Source: Acinetobacter sp. C32I (GTDB taxonomy: Bacteria; Pseudomonadota; Gammaproteobacteria; Pseudomonadales; Moraxellaceae). From it: 64,000 nucleotides of DNA. This document shows positions 63,008 to 64,000 of this stretch, piece after piece; position 1 is the stretch's first letter, and the number at the start of each line of letters is the position of its first letter. The stretch is taken from contig NZ_CP098480.1 in assembly GCF_023702715.1 (NCBI RefSeq), positions 372,001 through 436,000 of the forward strand. The letters run 5' to 3'. The notes beneath the pieces were generated by a model. It ran no database searches, had not been told where the DNA came from, and worked only from the letters and a program-made list of their open reading frames with translations. Made by a program: the position numbers and the translations under genes.

Positions 63008-64000
63008 ATGGTTAAAACCATGAGCGCGATCAAGCATCGATCATTGTTGATCATCACCGTTGCTTTGGTTGGATTGAATCTTCGGCCATTTATGACCAGT
63101 GTTGGGCCGGTTGCCAATCAGATTCGTGCCACTACTGGTTTGAGCCTACAAGGCATTGCGCTATTAACCCTGATACCGATGTTATTGATGGGACTAATCG
63201 CCTTTGTTGGCCCAGTTCTGCAAAACCTGTTTGGTGAGCGTCGTACTATTGTTGGCGCATTGCTGATGATCTGCGTGGGCTGTGGTTTACGCTTTTTTAC
63301 TGTACATGGTTGGGCTTTAATCTTTACCGCTGCCGTAATTGGCTTTGGTGTTGCCATGATTCAAGCAGCGTTCCCGAGTCTGATTAAAAGAGAGTTTCAT
63401 GAACATCTGAGTCTGATGATGGGGCTTTATTCAGCCACGTTAATGGGTGGTGGAGCGCTTGGAGCATTGCTTGCACCCGTGGTGACAAATAGCAGTGGTG
63501 ACTGGAAAATCGGGCTGGCTATTTTTGTATTGCCTGCATTACTGGCTTTGATCTTTGCAAGGTGTGTGTTGACTCAGACCGCACAGCAGCATAAAAAAAT
63601 GCCTTCGGTGATGCGGCTGCTCAATCAGCCAAGAACATGGTTGCTGATCTGCTGTTTTGGTTTAATCAATGGTGGTTATAGCTCGATTGTGGCTTGGCTT
63701 GCACCTGCTTTTCAAGCGCATGGTTGGACTGCAACAGCTAGTGGCAATCTGATGGCTGTTTTGACACTGAGTCAAGCAGGGGCAGCATTGCTGTTACCGT
63801 ATTTATCCCGAAAACAGCGAGATCGTCGAATTTGGGTGGGATTAACTTTAATCTTGCAACTGATTGGCTTTTCAGGCTTGGCTTTTTTTGCAGATGTTTG
63901 GCCTTATCTCTGGGCAATCACAGTCGGAGCGGGTTTAGGCGGATGCTTTGCTTTGTTGATGATTGTGGTACTCGACCATTTGCCTGATGCTGCCCATGCG
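63008..64000 (+). CDS. MFS transporter, CynX/NimT family (cut off by the window end)
   Basis: The open frame runs to the last base without a stop, giving 331 complete codons from ATG 63008, or 327 from ATG 63020. The start LIITVALVGLNLRPFMTSVGPV is diagnostic of the CynX/NimT (cyanate/nitroimidazole) subfamily. Multiple membrane helices follow. It trails the deaminase by seven bases, so a nucleobase-like or small-anion cargo is plausible. The C-terminal quarter lies outside the window. Confidence 0.82.
   Translation, partial: MVKTMSAIKHRSLLIITVALVGLNLRPFMTSVGPVANQIRATTGLSLQGIALLTLIPMLLMGLIAFVGPVLQNLFGERRTIVGALLMICVGCGLRFFTVHGWALIFTAAVIGFGVAMIQAAFPSLIKREFHEHLSLMMGLYSATLMGGGALGALLAPVVTNSSGDWKIGLAIFVLPALLALIFARCVLTQTAQQHKKMPSVMRLLNQPRTWLLICCFGLINGGYSSIVAWLAPAFQAHGWTATASGNLMAVLTLSQAGAALLLPYLSRKQRDRRIWVGLTLILQLIGFSGLAFFADVWPYLWAITVGAGLGGCFALLMIVVLDHLPDAAHA

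Noticed and set aside
1..64000. CRISPR arrays, insertion sequences, prophage genes, tRNA or rRNA genes
   Set aside because: No regularly spaced repeats, transposase or integrase frames, or cloverleaf-like segments were seen. A tRNA scan was not possible here.

Overview
The window is a chromosomal segment of a gammaproteobacterium, most likely Acinetobacter. The evidence is a DcaP-type porin with its N-terminal coiled coil, an SDR closely resembling the Acinetobacter acyl-CoA reductase Acr1, moderately AT-rich DNA, and the strong enrichment in catabolic operons typical of that genus. No rRNA, tRNA, CRISPR array, insertion sequence or phage gene was seen. Almost every gene serves uptake and oxidation of amino acids, amines or aromatic compounds.

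Layout. (1) 100-11032: a leucine/isovalerate (liu) operon on the minus strand, a divergent TetR regulator, an acyl-CoA synthetase, biotin synthase and a methyltransferase. Biotin synthase sits close to the biotin-dependent methylcrotonyl-CoA carboxylase. (2) 11281-14025: DcaP porin plus an aromatic-acid-type MFS importer. (3) 14094-18117: LysR regulator, beta-alanine:pyruvate aminotransferase and malonate/methylmalonate semialdehyde dehydrogenase. (4) 18219-21092: an amino acid permease, an EamA exporter and an Lrp regulator. (5) 21166-38751: a GABA/agmatine block with a MocR-type regulator, gabT-gabD, an exported amidohydrolase, a TorF-type outer membrane protein, and an operon of M20 carbamoylase, aminotransferase, aldehyde dehydrogenase, permease and agmatine deiminase. 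An SDR and a second agmatine deiminase with a paired SMR exporter follow. (6) 39368-42157: an orphan small protein, a SRPBCC protein, the Acr1-like SDR and an IclR regulator. (7) 42424-55868: a 14-gene aromatic ring-cleavage cluster with its own importer and porin. (8) 55936-60640: AraC regulator, Baeyer-Villiger-type monooxygenase, a PF10118 hydrolase and an epoxide-hydrolase-like enzyme. (9) 60824-64000: LysR regulator, ankyrin lipoprotein, guanine-deaminase-like protein and a truncated MFS gene.

Two systems deserve most attention. First, four promoters in block 5 (the gab/regulator intergenic region, the amidohydrolase, the TorF-like gene and the carbamoylase operon) share a direct repeat GGTWCY with an exact 24-nt period, the kind of operator MocR/GabR proteins use. 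The genes beneath them can be assembled into an unconventional agmatine route: deimination to N-carbamoylputrescine, transamination and oxidation to 4-ureidobutyrate, hydrolysis by an M20 carbamoylase to GABA, then GabT/GabD. This would need no nitrilase-type AguB. Second, block 7 joins a Rieske oxygenase system and extradiol dioxygenase to an unusual trio (aspartate-dehydrogenase-like, aldehyde dehydrogenase, ThDP enzyme), an SDR lacking its catalytic Tyr/Lys and a 99-residue protein of unknown role. A 20-bp palindrome marks its IclR control; its substrate is not known.
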